Both the position numbers and the translations under genes were made by a program. From Methylomonas fluvii (GTDB taxonomy: Bacteria > Pseudomonadota > Gammaproteobacteria > Methylococcales > Methylomonadaceae): DNA of 64,000 nt. Position 1 is the first letter of the stretch. Each line of letters begins with the position of its first letter. A model generated the notes under the pieces. The model was not told the origin of the DNA. It made no database searches and saw nothing but the letters and a program-made list of their open reading frames with translations. Shown one piece after another: positions 28,006-37,132 of the stretch. The stretch is from assembly GCF_014850975.1 (NCBI RefSeq), contig NZ_JACXST010000003.1, forward strand, positions 1,638,055 to 1,702,054, given 5' to 3'.

Positions 28006-29046
28006 TTATTTGGGATTCAAGGCCGCGCCCAATAATTTTGCCGTCACATCCACGAACGGAATCACTTTTTCGTAAGCCATGCGGGTTGGTCCAATCACCC
28101 CCAACACTCCCACCACTTCGTCATTTACTGAATAAGGTGCCGTCACCAGGCTACAATGATCGAATGCGCTGTAACCCGATTCTTCACCGATAAAAATCTG
28201 CACGCCTTCGGCCTGTAAACACTGATCCAATAAATGAATGACGCCGCGCTTTTGGCTGAACGCTTCAAACAGCTGCTTAAGGCGCTCCATGTCCGACAAC
28301 TCGGAAAAACCCATTAGATTGGTTTCTCCGCTCAATACATAGTCGTCGTTGGGTTGTTCGCTGAAGGTGAGTTGCGCCATGTTCACCGCGTCCATCATGC
28401 CTTGATTGACCTGCCGCTGATCGTGCTCCATCTCTCGCACGATCAAATCGCGAATTTTCGCCAAGCTGCGGCCGGAATAAACCGAATTCAAATAGTTGGC
28501 AGCCTGTTGTAATTCCGCAGGACTGAATTGCTTGTGGGTATGAATAATTTTATTGTGCACTTCCTGGTCGTCGGTGACGAAAATCACCAACACCCGGGTA
28601 TTGGACATAGGCAGGAATTCGATGTGTCGCAATGTGACGCTTTCTCGGCGCGGCAAAGTCACCACGCCGGCCATCCGCGTGACGTCCGACAGTAATTTCG
28701 AAGCCTTGTTCAACACGTCGCTAGCCTTATCCGCCTGTCCTTTCAGGCCATGTTGCAGCTGATCCAATTCGCTGGATGCCAAAGGCTTGACGGTTAACAA
28801 ACTGTCAACAAATAAACGATAGCCACTCACGGTCGGTACTCGGCCGGCGGAAGTGTGCGGGGAATGGATCAAACCCATCTCTTCCAGATCTGCCATCACG
28901 TTGCGGATACTGGCCGGACTAAGCTTTAGCTGCGGATCTTTAGATAATAATCGCGAACCAACAGGCTGGCCGTCCTGGATATAACGCTCAACCAAGGTTT
29001 TTAATAAATACAGCGATCTTTCGTTTAAATCTTGTCCGCCAGCCAC
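28006..29046 (-). CDS. hrcA: Heat-inducible repressor HrcA
   Basis: A 346-residue repressor that binds CIRCE operators and is inactivated on heat shock through limiting chaperone. The N-terminal winged helix is LNERSLYLLKTLVERYIQDG, then SKDPQLKLSPASIRNVMADL and IHSPHTSAGRVPTVSGYRLF, the diagnostic HrcA stretch. A GAF-like core and C-terminal GVIGPTRMAYEKVIPFVDV follow. The start is GTG at 29046, with GGGGGA seven bases upstream; an in-frame TTG at 29058 lies inside that site. A CIRCE element 19 bases before the start means it represses its own operon. Confidence 0.96.
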   Translation of the reverse strand: MAGGQDLNERSLYLLKTLVERYIQDGQPVGSRLLSKDPQLKLSPASIRNVMADLEEMGLIHSPHTSAGRVPTVSGYRLFVDSLLTVKPLASSELDQLQHGLKGQADKASDVLNKASKLLSDVTRMAGVVTLPRRESVTLRHIEFLPMSNTRVLVIFVTDDQEVHNKIIHTHKQFSPAELQQAANYLNSVYSGRSLAKIRDLIVREMEHDQRQVNQGMMDAVNMAQLTFSEQPNDDYVLSGETNLMGFSELSDMERLKQLFEAFSQKRGVIHLLDQCLQAEGVQIFIGEESGYSAFDHCSLVTAPYSVNDEVVGVLGVIGPTRMAYEKVIPFVDVTAKLLGAALNPK

Positions 29047-29064
29047 GTCATCCCCCAAATTCCG

Positions 29065-29091
29065 TTAGCACTCGATATTAGTGAGTGCCAG
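29065..29091 (-). promoter_or_regulatory. CIRCE operator (HrcA-binding site)
   Basis: TTAGCACTC, nine bases, then GAGTGCCAG matches the CIRCE consensus TTAGCACTC-N9-GAGTGCTAA with two mismatches in the second arm. It lies immediately upstream of hrcA and overlaps the transcription start region of the candidate promoter at 29098-29126. Confidence 0.93.
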
Positions 29092-29097
29092 ACAGCA

Positions 29098-29126
29098 AAG
29101 CTATCAGCTGGGTCCGGCATTGTCAA
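29098..29126 (-). promoter_or_regulatory. Candidate sigma-70 promoter of the hrcA operon
   Basis: On the minus strand a perfect TTGACA (29121-29126) is followed by 17 bases and TAGCTT (29098-29103). The CIRCE element begins seven bases further downstream, the geometry expected for HrcA repression. Confidence 0.6.
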
Positions 29127-29287
29127 CGGCTTGAACAGGTTAACAATAAACTAAGCGCAGCCAGCACATTCAAGGGCTGGGATTGAATCTCCGAAACACC
29201 CGTGTCGTCAACAACGGATCAATCGGCAGTTTGTTCCGGAATTAGGATTTTTAGATGTCTCTTCGATATTGTTCAACAACGGGCAAT

Positions 29288-29321
29288 AAAAAACCCTGCA
29301 AGTCTTGGGACTTGCAGGGTT
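29288..29321 (-). terminator. Rho-independent terminator
   Basis: A 13-bp perfect stem (arms 29292-29304 and 29309-29321, four-base loop) is followed on the minus strand by a run of six T. It ends transcription coming from the small membrane protein gene at 29401-29535 and the glycine-zipper gene, and shields hrcA. Confidence 0.9.
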
Positions 29322-29400
29322 CTGATTCGATCTAGCGTTTGCTTATCCGGACTGTATGGCAGGAACACAAACGGACAATAAACCGCAGCTGTCAGTGGTC

Positions 29401-29535
29401 TCAAGCACCCATTTGGGAGAAAGACAACACATAATAGCTATAATAAACAACGACAAAAAACAACAATACATTCAATAGCTTTTCTACTCTGCTGTATTGC
29501 TCTTGTTGATATTTTTTACCATTTTTTATTCTCAT
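29401..29535 (-). CDS. 44-residue single-pass membrane protein
   Basis: A short frame with an excellent ribosome site (AGGAGG, four bases before the ATG). The peptide starts MRIKNGKKYQQEQYSRVEKL, a basic, polar N-terminus, followed by a hydrophobic aromatic stretch (LLNVLLFFVVVYYSYYVLSF, residues 20-39) and ends QMGA. The predicted topology is one membrane helix with the N-terminus in the cytoplasm. It is 68 bases downstream of the glycine-zipper gene on the same strand and 80 bases before a strong terminator, so the two probably share a transcript. No family is recognised. Confidence 0.65.
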   Translation of the reverse strand: MRIKNGKKYQQEQYSRVEKLLNVLLFFVVVYYSYYVLSFSQMGA

Positions 29536-29603
29536 TTTGTCCTCCTGTCGCATGAGTCATCCCAAAATTCAAAGCCGGTTAATTAATTGGCAGTAACTGC
29601 TGA

Positions 29604-29933
29604 TTAACGGCTCATGCCGTTGCCGATCCAGGCACCTGCGGCGGCACCGATGCCTGCTCCCAACGGATCGCCTCTACTCATCTCGTAACCCGCCGCGCTA
29701 CCTAACGCGCCGCCTACCAAGCCCTGAGTGGATCGTTGGTCGTAACTGTTGTAGCGCGGTGCGGGCGGCGGTGCCGGCACGTATTGCACAACCCGACCCG
29801 GAACATACGCCCGCTCGACCTCGACATATCGGTCGTGGTGGTGATGTTTGTGATGACCTCGTCCATGCCCGTCAGCCATGGCTAATGGCGAAACCAACAG
29901 ACTAATTACCACGACACTTGCCACTCTAAACAT
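29604..29933 (-). CDS. Exported glycine-zipper protein with His-rich segment
   Basis: A 109-residue protein with a signal peptide (about 1-20, ending PLAMA). A His-rich stretch follows (HGRGHHKHHHHDRY), then a proline-rich segment (PAPPPAPRYNSYDQ). The C-terminal glycine-zipper reads GLVGGALGSAAGYEMSRG and GAGIGAAAGAWIGNG, as in outer-membrane/periplasmic 2TM glycine-zipper proteins such as the RcnB/SlyB-like group. The His cluster could bind divalent metal, in keeping with the metal-uptake genes to the right, but this is inference. Confidence 0.75.
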   Translation of the reverse strand: MFRVASVVVISLLVSPLAMADGHGRGHHKHHHHDRYVEVERAYVPGRVVQYVPAPPPAPRYNSYDQRSTQGLVGGALGSAAGYEMSRGDPLGAGIGAAAGAWIGNGMSR

Positions 29934-30168
29934 AAATCCCCTTTATCGAGAACAATTGATCTATGACTTGATTCTAGAGAGCAATGTTTAAGTCTTGATT
30001 AGGAAAAGATTAAGAACAGATGAAGACAGCAAAGCCAGCGCTTACATCGCCAATTTTTGTGAACTGTGCACGCTAAGCGAGCGCTATAAACTGCCAATAG
30101 CCAATACTCCGGGTACTCGGTTTGCGAATATCCGGAGTAGATTGCGCCGGCAGCGACAGTCAGTCGCA

Positions 30169-32625
30169 TTAGAAGCTGTAAGACACTTCCCCATAAACGG
30201 TTCGGCCGGCTTGTTGGTAAAAAGAGGAATATTCCCGATCCAACAGATTATTCACCGAAAACGACAGATCGATATTTTTCGTCGCCTGGTAGGCGATACG
30301 GGTGTCGACCAGAAAATAAGGGTCATAACTGCCGGGAACGTTGGTTACCTGATCCAGATTTTGGTCGTTCGTATACTGCTGGCTGACATAGCGCCCAATA
30401 ATGCCACCGCTCCATTTCTCATATTTGACATCCAAGCCGCCACTGAACATGGTCTCCGGTAACAACACCATCTGCTTGCCAATCGACAGCGGATTCGCCT
30501 CATTCTTGGTAATTATCGAATCATTTAAGGTGTAGGTTCCCGTAAAATGCAGCCAGTCCCAATACAATTTCTGCCTTAGTTTGGCCTCCACGCCTTCAAC
30601 CTCAGCTTCACCCGCATTTTGCCGCTCTTGGAGCCGATTGGTTGCGCTCAATGTCGTATCTTTACGGTAAATCAAATCAGAGATGTAGTGATGAAAATAG
30701 GTGGCAGCAATCGTTGTACCCTCAACAGGGGTGGCCTCTCCGCCAACTTCCCATGAATACATGGTTTCCGGTTTTAAATTCGGCCCGGCTTGCGTCAGGG
30801 TAAAAACACTGCCGCTAGCCGTTTGTGATGTCGAATACAAATCCGAGTTGGTGGGTGGACGAAATGCCCAACCGGTTGAAGCAAACAGCTTGTAGCCATC
30901 CGCCGGCAACCAGGTCAAACTGAACTTGGGATTGAATTGCGACACTGAGCGTTCGCTGTAACTTTGCGTCAGGTTAGTGGTGGTGCCTGTGGAAGTGACC
31001 GTGGCCTTTTGTACGATAGAGCCTGATGTGGACCAATCGTCATAGCGCACCCCGAGATGGGCAATCAAATTTTTACGCAGCCAAATTTCGTCCTGAATAA
31101 AGGCCGAGTAAATACTCGACTCGCCCTTGCCATCGTAAACAGTATTCGTCACTGAGGACCAATCTTGCCAATTACTCAAGGCCAAACGTTTTTGACCTTC
31201 CAAATTGTTATGGTTTGCGCCAAAACCGACGGTGACAAAGTTACGTTGATCCCACAAAAACGGGAAGCGCAATGCCACATTACCGTCGATCCGTTGGCTA
31301 GGCGTGACGGTTAACTGGCCTCTGCCACCACTTAAGGTATCGTCTAACGCCGCGCTGTTTGGGCTGGGTGAATAAGTCTCGTGATCCATATATTGAAAAT
31401 CGACATTCAATTTCACGTCATGCCCAAAATCATGTTTCAGGTGCGCAAAATAGCGCCGCGTGTCTTCCACGGAAGGCAGGAAATGCAAGAACTGCTGTTC
31501 ATAGACAGAAAGGCGCTGGCCATTCAAATTCAAGTTGTTGCTTTGCGCCAGGCCGGCCACGCCGGCGACTGAATTGACGGTGGGGTTTCCGTTAGCGATG
31601 GCTATTGGCGCGCCTCCGGCAGTGGTCAAATAACTATTAAATGTGCCTGCGCTGGTTTCGCTGCGGCTCCAGCTCATACCACCATCAATCTCGGTTCGAT
31701 CAGTCAGATCGTAATACAGATGCAAGGAAGCGGTGTTCTGCTCCCAAGGGCGTTCCCCTTTATCACCTATGATATAAGTCGAACCACCTTGGGTGGTTGC
31801 GGTCGGCATGGCGCCAAATACAGGTGTCGAGGCGTTTCTTAACGCAGTAGCTGTGTTCGCTCTGACTACCGGATTCGGTATCACGGTAGCCGATGGCGTA
31901 AAGCTTACCGGAGAGGCTGTCACGTAATCGGAAACCGCCCAGTTATCGCTGTCCATATGGTTAAACGTCACCGAAATACCTAAACCATTTTCAAAACGAT
32001 CCCGGTAACGGCCCTTGATGCCCCATTGGTCAACAGCCGCGCCACCGGCGCCAAATGACAGGCGCCCTTCGCGTTTAGTGGGTACTTTGGAGATCACATT
32101 CAGTACGCCGCCCATCGCGCCGCTACCGTATAGCGCTGAAAATGGCCCAGGGACATATTCCACTTGCTGAGCGTCATCCATATTCAAAATATTCCAATCA
32201 ACAAGCCCTGAGTTGGCATTGTTTACCGGCAGCCCATCCACTAAAAATAAAGATCGATTCGTACCACTGATGCCGTGGAATGCAGACGAGCTAACACTGG
32301 AGCCCGGGAAACTGGTGCCATAAGCACTACCGCGTAAATACACCCCCGGCACATCCTTCAAGGCGTCACCAATACGTTGGGTCAGGCGGTTTTCCGTATT
32401 TTCGGCAGTAATCACACTGACATTGGCCGGCGCCATCGCCGCGCTCATTTCCGAGCGGGTAGCGGTCACCACCATCGTGCCCAGCGTGCCGTCGTTGCCA
32501 GCCGAATCGTCGGTGTTAGCGGTTTCGGTTTGCCCAGCGGTCGTTTGGTCGCTATCTTCCGCCAGGATTTGATTGCTGTAAGCCAGGTTGGTCAAGGCCA
32601 ACAGCGTTATTACGTGTAAACGAGA
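30169..32625 (-). CDS. TonB-dependent outer-membrane receptor
   Basis: About 818 residues: signal peptide (SRLHVITLLALTNLAYSNQ), plug domain (MVVTATRSEMSAAMAPANVS, DVPGVYLRG, LFLVDGLPVN, VEYVPGPFSALYGSGAMGG) and a 22-strand barrel ending in an aromatic residue (TVYGEVSYSF). The layout resembles the BtuB/haem/catecholate receptor group; the ligand is not evident. A TTG at 32625 is preferred as start: AGGAGG lies eight bases upstream and it gives a clean signal peptide, while the ATG at 32661 has no site. It is the last gene of an operon with a CobN-like chelatase, DUF2149 and an ExbB-like protein, which suggests a metal-tetrapyrrole ligand. Confidence 0.9.
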   Translation of the reverse strand, partial: SRLHVITLLALTNLAYSNQILAEDSDQTTAGQTETANTDDSAGNDGTLGTMVVTATRSEMSAAMAPANVSVITAENTENRLTQRIGDALKDVPGVYLRGSAYGTSFPGSSVSSSAFHGISGTNRSLFLVDGLPVNNANSGLVDWNILNMDDAQQVEYVPGPFSALYGSGAMGGVLNVISKVPTKREGRLSFGAGGAAVDQWGIKGRYRDRFENGLGISVTFNHMDSDNWAVSDYVTASPVSFTPSATVIPNPVVRANTATALRNASTPVFGAMPTATTQGGSTYIIGDKGERPWEQNTASLHLYYDLTDRTEIDGGMSWSRSETSAGTFNSYLTTAGGAPIAIANGNPTVNSVAGVAGLAQSNNLNLNGQRLSVYEQQFLHFLPSVEDTRRYFAHLKHDFGHDVKLNVDFQYMDHETYSPSPNSAALDDTLSGGRGQLTVTPSQRIDGNVALRFPFLWDQRNFVTVGFGANHNNLEGQKRLALSNWQDWSSVTNTVYDGKGESSIYSAFIQDEIWLRKNLIAHLGVRYDDWSTSGSIVQKATVTSTGTTTNLTQSYSERSVSQFNPKFSLTWLPADGYKLFASTGWAFRPPTNSDLYSTSQTASGSVFTLTQAGPNLKPETMYSWEVGGEATPVEGTTIAATYFHHYISDLIYRKDTTLSATNRLQERQNAGEAEVEGVEAKLRQKLYWDWLHFTGTYTLNDSIITKNEANPLSIGKQMVLLPETMFSGGLDVKYEKWSGGIIGRYVSQQYTNDQNLDQVTNVPGSYDPYFLVDTRIAYQATKNIDLSFSVNNLLDREYSSFYQQAGRTVYGEVSYSF

Positions 32626-32779
32626 CAAAGTCACTTCCTCCTGTGATGCACCGTTAAACAAAAACGGCTTTATGTGGTTGTGTTGGATTTATTTTTAATT
32701 TTTCTTACATCGAGAGCAAACCGCTCAGGGCATTGCGTCTATCACGGCGAGACGGCCAATAGGCCCAAAAAACCTAGTC

Positions 32780-32840
32780 ATCGCCGCCAAAGCGGCGATT
32801 CAGATTTCCGGTATTCTGAGGTTCCCGCCTTCGCGGGAAC
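32780..32840. repeat. Two adjacent palindromes between chelatase and receptor genes
   Basis: Hairpin ATCGCCGC-CAAA-GCGGCGAT (32780-32799) and hairpin GTTCCCGC-CTTC-GCGGGAAC (32821-32840) lie directly after the CobN-like stop. The second is of the CCCGCGAAGGCGGGAA kind that recurs in many proteobacterial genomes. On the minus strand the first is followed, ten bases on, by TTTTTT, so the pair may attenuate transcription into the receptor gene. Confidence 0.6.
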
Positions 32841-32844
32841 GCCG

Positions 32845-35800
32845 TCAGCCGGGACTTTTAGGTTTTTGCCGCCCTTGCTCCCAATAACCGCGCAGATAAC
32901 CGATCACAAACAACAGCAAGACCACGAAGCCCAACCACCAGCTTTGCGCCGCACTCAAGGTTTGTTGCTGTTCGGCGTTCTCGCTGGCAGTTTTCTTCTC
33001 TTCCATTTCATAGCCTTCCAGCGGCTTGGCGGTATTCGGCGCGGCTTGAGTCTGGGCCGGCGATTGTTGAGCTTGAGCTTGCTGCTGGGCTTGGGTCGGC
33101 TGCGGTGGCGGCTGAGACGCCGAAGCCGCCGGTGGTTGCGCCTGCGCACCCGGCGCGGCGGCTTTCGCAGCCTTGGCCGCATCCTGCTGCTCGGCCAGTT
33201 TGGTGATTTCCGGGCTGCTGCAGGTGTCCTTGTTGCAAGCCACGCCGGCCTTGGCGATCACTTCCCGGTTAACCTGCTCCAACTTGGCTTTCACCGCCGG
33301 ATCGGCCTTCCAATAGCCTTTGTTCACCGCCACCAGCATCCGATCCACCATGGCTTGGTAAGCCAGCAGGTTGTCGGCCTGTTCGAACTTTTTCTGGATG
33401 TCGAGCTGGTATTTGTCCTCGACATAGGTTTCGTACATGGCCTGCCATTTCTCGGCGCCGACCGCTTCCGGCACCGTCACCTGCCAGCCCCACAGGTTTT
33501 CCGCGACCATATTGATGAAGCGCGCTCCCGAGTAACCTTCTTTCAACATCGACTCTATCCATTTCGGGTTTAGGTAGCGGCTTTGCATTTCCCGGCCCTG
33601 GTAGCGCTCCAGACTCATGGTCTTGGCGGCGGTCGGGTCGGCCAAGTCGGCAACCAGTACTTCCGGCGTTTTACCGTTGACCTGCCGCGCCGCCATCGCG
33701 GTGCCGCCCAGATATTGGAAGAAGTCGTCGCCGTCCAGCGTAGCGTAGACGTTGCTGGAGCGGCTGTGGATCACCGCGTCGGTGTCCTTCAACGACAGTT
33801 TGAACAAATCCACCGCCAGCGTTGCGTCCTTGCTGGCCGCTTCGCCCCAATGGCCACGGCCGTAGACGTGGTGCATGCGGTTAAAGAACACGTCGGCCAG
33901 TTGCTTTTCGTCGGTCCAGGTGTTGGACAACGGAATCGCCCGGTCCAGATTGGTGCCGTAGGCGCCGGACGGTACGCTGAACAAGCGCGCCGAAGCCATG
34001 TCCAGCGCTTCCTCGGCTTTCAAGCCGCGTTTCATCAACTCGGCCTGGGTTTCCTGGATATGCCGGCGCAACGGGTTGTCAGGCTCGTCTTGTTCCTGCG
34101 CCTTGGTTTCAGCCTGATCCAGCAGTTTGATCACCGACGCGAACAAGTCGCGGTACAAACCCGACGGGATGATGGTGACATCGACCCTGGGCCGGCCCAG
34201 TTTGTCGCGGGCGATGACGTCCACGCCCTGGGTGCGGCCGCGTTCGTCCCAATGCGGTTTGACGCCGAGCAGATGCAGGATTTCGGCTTCCATCACGCCT
34301 TCATGGCGCGAGCTTTCCACGCCCCACAAATTGAACACCAGCCGTTCCGGATACTGGCCGTGCTGCTTTTTAAAGTCAGCGACCACTTGCTCTGCCAGCC
34401 GCGCGCCTTCGTTGTACACCGCCTCGCTGGGAATCCGCGACGGGTCGAAACCGTACAAATCCTTGCCGGTCGGCAAGGCATCCGGGTTGCGCAACGGATC
34501 GCCGCCGCTACCGGCCGGGATGTAGCGGCCGGCCAGCGCATCGATCAGCGCGTCCATTTCGGCGTTGGCGCTGTCTGCCAGCAATTTGGCCGTAGCCTGG
34601 ATTTTTTGTTTCAACGCCTCGCCTTTCAGCTTGGGATCGCGGGCGACGATGGCTTCGGCGAAACGCTGTCTAGCCGCTTCGTCCGGCGCCTTACCAAAGG
34701 TATGCAAACCCAGCGGCACTTTTTTCTCGCGGATTTCCTTTAGGTAATGCTCCAGCTCTTCCAACTGGTCTCCGGTTTCGGCCCGTTCCATTTTCAGGTC
34801 TTTCAACAAGCCGGCCTTGCTGGCGATTTGATTAATCTCGTCCAGCCGAATCTTCGCCAATTGCTCGCTTTTTTGGGCAGCGACGTTGTAGTCATCCAGC
34901 AAACCCGCCAGTTTGGCCAGTTCCGGATTTAAGTCGGCCTTGTCCAGCGGCGGCGTCATGTGGGAAATGATAGTGGCCATCGCCCGGCGCTTGGCCTGCA
35001 AGGCTTCGCCGACGTCGTCCATGATGTAGGGGTAAATTTGCGGCACGTCGGCCATCAAAATCTCGCCGGGATCGGCGGCCGTGAAGCCGACTTCCTTACC
35101 GGACAGCCATTCGTGGGTGGCGTGGGTGCCGAGATGAATCATCGCATCGGCGCGGTAGCCTTTTTGCAGCCACAAATAAAACGCCACATATTGATGGTGC
35201 GGCGGCATGCTCACGTCGTGATAAAGCTTTTTGACGTCCTGCTCCCAGCCGCGCGACGGTTGCGGCGCGAGCAGCAGATTGCCGTATTGCAGCGCCGGCA
35301 GGATCAAAAAGCGTTCGCCTTTGCTGTCGGTCCAGGAGCCGATCTTGCTGTCTTCCGGCTTGCCCCAGGCTTTCAGCATTGCCGCCTTGAAGGTTTCCGG
35401 CAAGGCATCGAACCATTTTCGATAATCGGCAATTGGCAACAAGACCGCGCGGCCGCTGGCGGCGGCTTCGGCAATCGCGCCCGGTTCCCAGTTACCCAGA
35501 TTGATGCCGTGATTTTTCACGGCCGCTTTCAAGGCTGCGCCGTCGGTTGGCGCGTCGCCCAACTGGTAGCCTTCCTGGCGCATGCGCTGCATGATGTTCA
35601 ACAGCGATTCCGGCAGCACGTTCAAATACGACGCGCCGATGTTTTCCTTGCCGGGCGGGTAGTTGTAATACAGCAGCGCGACTTTTTTGTCGGCGTTGGC
35701 GGTATGGCGCAACTTGGCCCATTTGTCTAAACGGTCGGCGTAGCGGGCGATGCGCTCCGGGATCGGCACTTCGCGGACGAAATCCTGGCCGGTGGCTTTA

Positions 35801-36810
35801 TCGTGCACGCTTTCCTTGCTGGCGACCACGGTCGGGGCAATTTCGCCGGCGAATTCCGGTAAGGCCACTTGCCAGGCCCGTTCCATCACATCCAGACCGG
35901 TCGCCGATTCGGTCCATTGCACCTGGCTTTGGCTGTTCAAGGCGATGCCGTTCAGCACCGGCACGCCCAGACGCGTCAGTGTGGGAACGGTCTTGTCCGG
36001 GCTGGCGCCGATCTTCAAGGCCAGCGCGGCGATAGCTTCGACGCGAGATTTACCGTTGCCATCGACCAGCATTTTTTCCAGGGTTTTGTCGTAGGGATAG
36101 CCGAATACCGGCAGCACGTTGTAACCCTTGGCTTCCAGTTGTTCGGCCAGCGTTTTTACCGTATCGGTTTGGCCGGACAAGGCCGAGGAGCGGTAAAACA
36201 AAATCGCGATCCAGGGCCGGTCGGCTTTGTAACCGGCATAAGCTTTTTGGTAGCTGTCGAAGTCGGCAAACAATTGCTTGCTGCGTACATCGAAGGCGCC
36301 GATTTCCGGCTGGGCTTGCGGCTCTGCGATGTCGGCCTGGACGTTTTTGAGTTTAGCCAAGGCCAGCCGGACCATATTGGCGGCATTGTCCGCGCCGCCG
36401 GCCGACATATAGGCTTGCAGGTCTTTATCCAGTTGCAGGCCGTAGTCGGCGAAATCGGCGTCGTAACTCAAACCCACCGCGTACAGCTTGCCACCATGCG
36501 CGGCGATCTGTTTAAACACCTCGCCGCCCTCGCGCAGAATGCCGCGGCCGGTGATCTGCGCCAATACCAGATTGGACTGTTGCATTTCGGCCTGATCGGC
36601 CTGGGCCAATTTGGAGCTGGAATAAACACGCAACTTCACGCCTTGCAACAGCGGATCGTTTTGCAGTTTGGCGGTGGCCGCGACGGCGGTTTGCGAATCC
36701 AGGTCGCCGAGGATCAGGCTCAGGTTGATGGGCGTTTCGGCAGTGGCCGAGCCGGCCGCCAGCCATAGCAGCAGGGTCAGCAGCCAAGCCCGATATTTAT
36801 TCAGGTACAT
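32845..36810 (-). CDS. Exported, membrane-anchored CobN/BchH-like chelatase
   Basis: A 1321-residue protein of the CobN/magnesium-chelatase H family, the large tetrapyrrole-binding subunit. Unlike biosynthetic CobN it has a signal peptide (MYLNKYRAWLLTLLLWLAAG) and, after a Pro/Gln/Ala-rich linker (about 1225-1275), a single C-terminal membrane helix (WWLGFVVLLLFVIGYLRGYW) with a basic tail. The catalytic body would therefore lie in the periplasm. Conserved blocks include YYNYPPGKENIGASYLNVLP, HLGTHATHEWLSGKE and LVFNLWGVESSRHEG. No CobS/CobT ATPase partners are encoded nearby, so classical cobalt insertion is unlikely. The neighbours (ExbB-like, DUF2149, TonB receptor) match the composition of the Bacteroides hmu locus, where HmuS, a CobN relative, takes iron from haem. 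A role in removing metal from an imported tetrapyrrole is inferred. The start overlaps the DUF2149 gene by 14 bases. Confidence 0.9.
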   Translation of the reverse strand: MYLNKYRAWLLTLLLWLAAGSATAETPINLSLILGDLDSQTAVAATAKLQNDPLLQGVKLRVYSSSKLAQADQAEMQQSNLVLAQITGRGILREGGEVFKQIAAHGGKLYAVGLSYDADFADYGLQLDKDLQAYMSAGGADNAANMVRLALAKLKNVQADIAEPQAQPEIGAFDVRSKQLFADFDSYQKAYAGYKADRPWIAILFYRSSALSGQTDTVKTLAEQLEAKGYNVLPVFGYPYDKTLEKMLVDGNGKSRVEAIAALALKIGASPDKTVPTLTRLGVPVLNGIALNSQSQVQWTESATGLDVMERAWQVALPEFAGEIAPTVVASKESVHDKATGQDFVREVPIPERIARYADRLDKWAKLRHTANADKKVALLYYNYPPGKENIGASYLNVLPESLLNIMQRMRQEGYQLGDAPTDGAALKAAVKNHGINLGNWEPGAIAEAAASGRAVLLPIADYRKWFDALPETFKAAMLKAWGKPEDSKIGSWTDSKGERFLILPALQYGNLLLAPQPSRGWEQDVKKLYHDVSMPPHHQYVAFYLWLQKGYRADAMIHLGTHATHEWLSGKEVGFTAADPGEILMADVPQIYPYIMDDVGEALQAKRRAMATIISHMTPPLDKADLNPELAKLAGLLDDYNVAAQKSEQLAKIRLDEINQIASKAGLLKDLKMERAETGDQLEELEHYLKEIREKKVPLGLHTFGKAPDEAARQRFAEAIVARDPKLKGEALKQKIQATAKLLADSANAEMDALIDALAGRYIPAGSGGDPLRNPDALPTGKDLYGFDPSRIPSEAVYNEGARLAEQVVADFKKQHGQYPERLVFNLWGVESSRHEGVMEAEILHLLGVKPHWDERGRTQGVDVIARDKLGRPRVDVTIIPSGLYRDLFASVIKLLDQAETKAQEQDEPDNPLRRHIQETQAELMKRGLKAEEALDMASARLFSVPSGAYGTNLDRAIPLSNTWTDEKQLADVFFNRMHHVYGRGHWGEAASKDATLAVDLFKLSLKDTDAVIHSRSSNVYATLDGDDFFQYLGGTAMAARQVNGKTPEVLVADLADPTAAKTMSLERYQGREMQSRYLNPKWIESMLKEGYSGARFINMVAENLWGWQVTVPEAVGAEKWQAMYETYVEDKYQLDIQKKFEQADNLLAYQAMVDRMLVAVNKGYWKADPAVKAKLEQVNREVIAKAGVACNKDTCSSPEITKLAEQQDAAKAAKAAAPGAQAQPPAASASQPPPQPTQAQQQAQAQQSPAQTQAAPNTAKPLEGYEMEEKKTASENAEQQQTLSAAQSWWLGFVVLLLFVIGYLRGYWEQGRQKPKSPG

Positions 36811-37132
36811 AAATCACCTTGCCGTCATTCAATCGATAGGCGGTGCCCAAACGCTCGCCGGAACCGCTGAGTTTGCGGTCGGTGACTTTGGATACCTTGA
36901 TTTGCGAGCCTTTCTTGCTGACGATTTCCATGGTGCCATCGGCGTTTTCCTTGGTCATGGTTACCGTCGATTCCGGGTTCATCAGATCCAGCATGTTGTA
37001 GGCCATGAACAAGGCCACCATCATGCTGACAATGAACACCACGCTGGCGTCGAACAAATTGGCGACGCCGGCAATCGGGTCTTCCAACGGCTCGCTGTTG
37101 CGGTGCAGACTAGAGCGTCTCAGATAGCGCAT
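36797..37132 (-). CDS. DUF2149 membrane protein
   Basis: A 111-residue protein. After a short cytoplasmic N-terminus (RYLRRSSLHRNSEPLEDPIA) comes a single membrane helix (NLFDASVVFIVSMMVALFMA) with an aspartate at its start, as in ExbD/TolR, and a periplasmic tail ending GTAYRLNDGKVIYVPE. DUF2149 proteins accompany ExbB-like and CobN-like genes in many bacteria and archaea, so it is likely the ExbD-like partner of the next protein. The start chosen is the ATG at 37132; an upstream frame to 37213 lies inside the ExbB-like gene. It overlaps genes on both sides (23 and 14 bases). Confidence 0.85.
   Translation of the reverse strand: MRYLRRSSLHRNSEPLEDPIAGVANLFDASVVFIVSMMVALFMAYNMLDLMNPESTVTMTKENADGTMEIVSKKGSQIKVSKVTDRKLSGSGERLGTAYRLNDGKVIYVPE

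Noticed and set aside
35096..35730. Long open frames on either strand inside the CobN-like gene
   Set aside because: GC-rich codon bias creates shadow frames; none has a ribosome site or recognisable domain.
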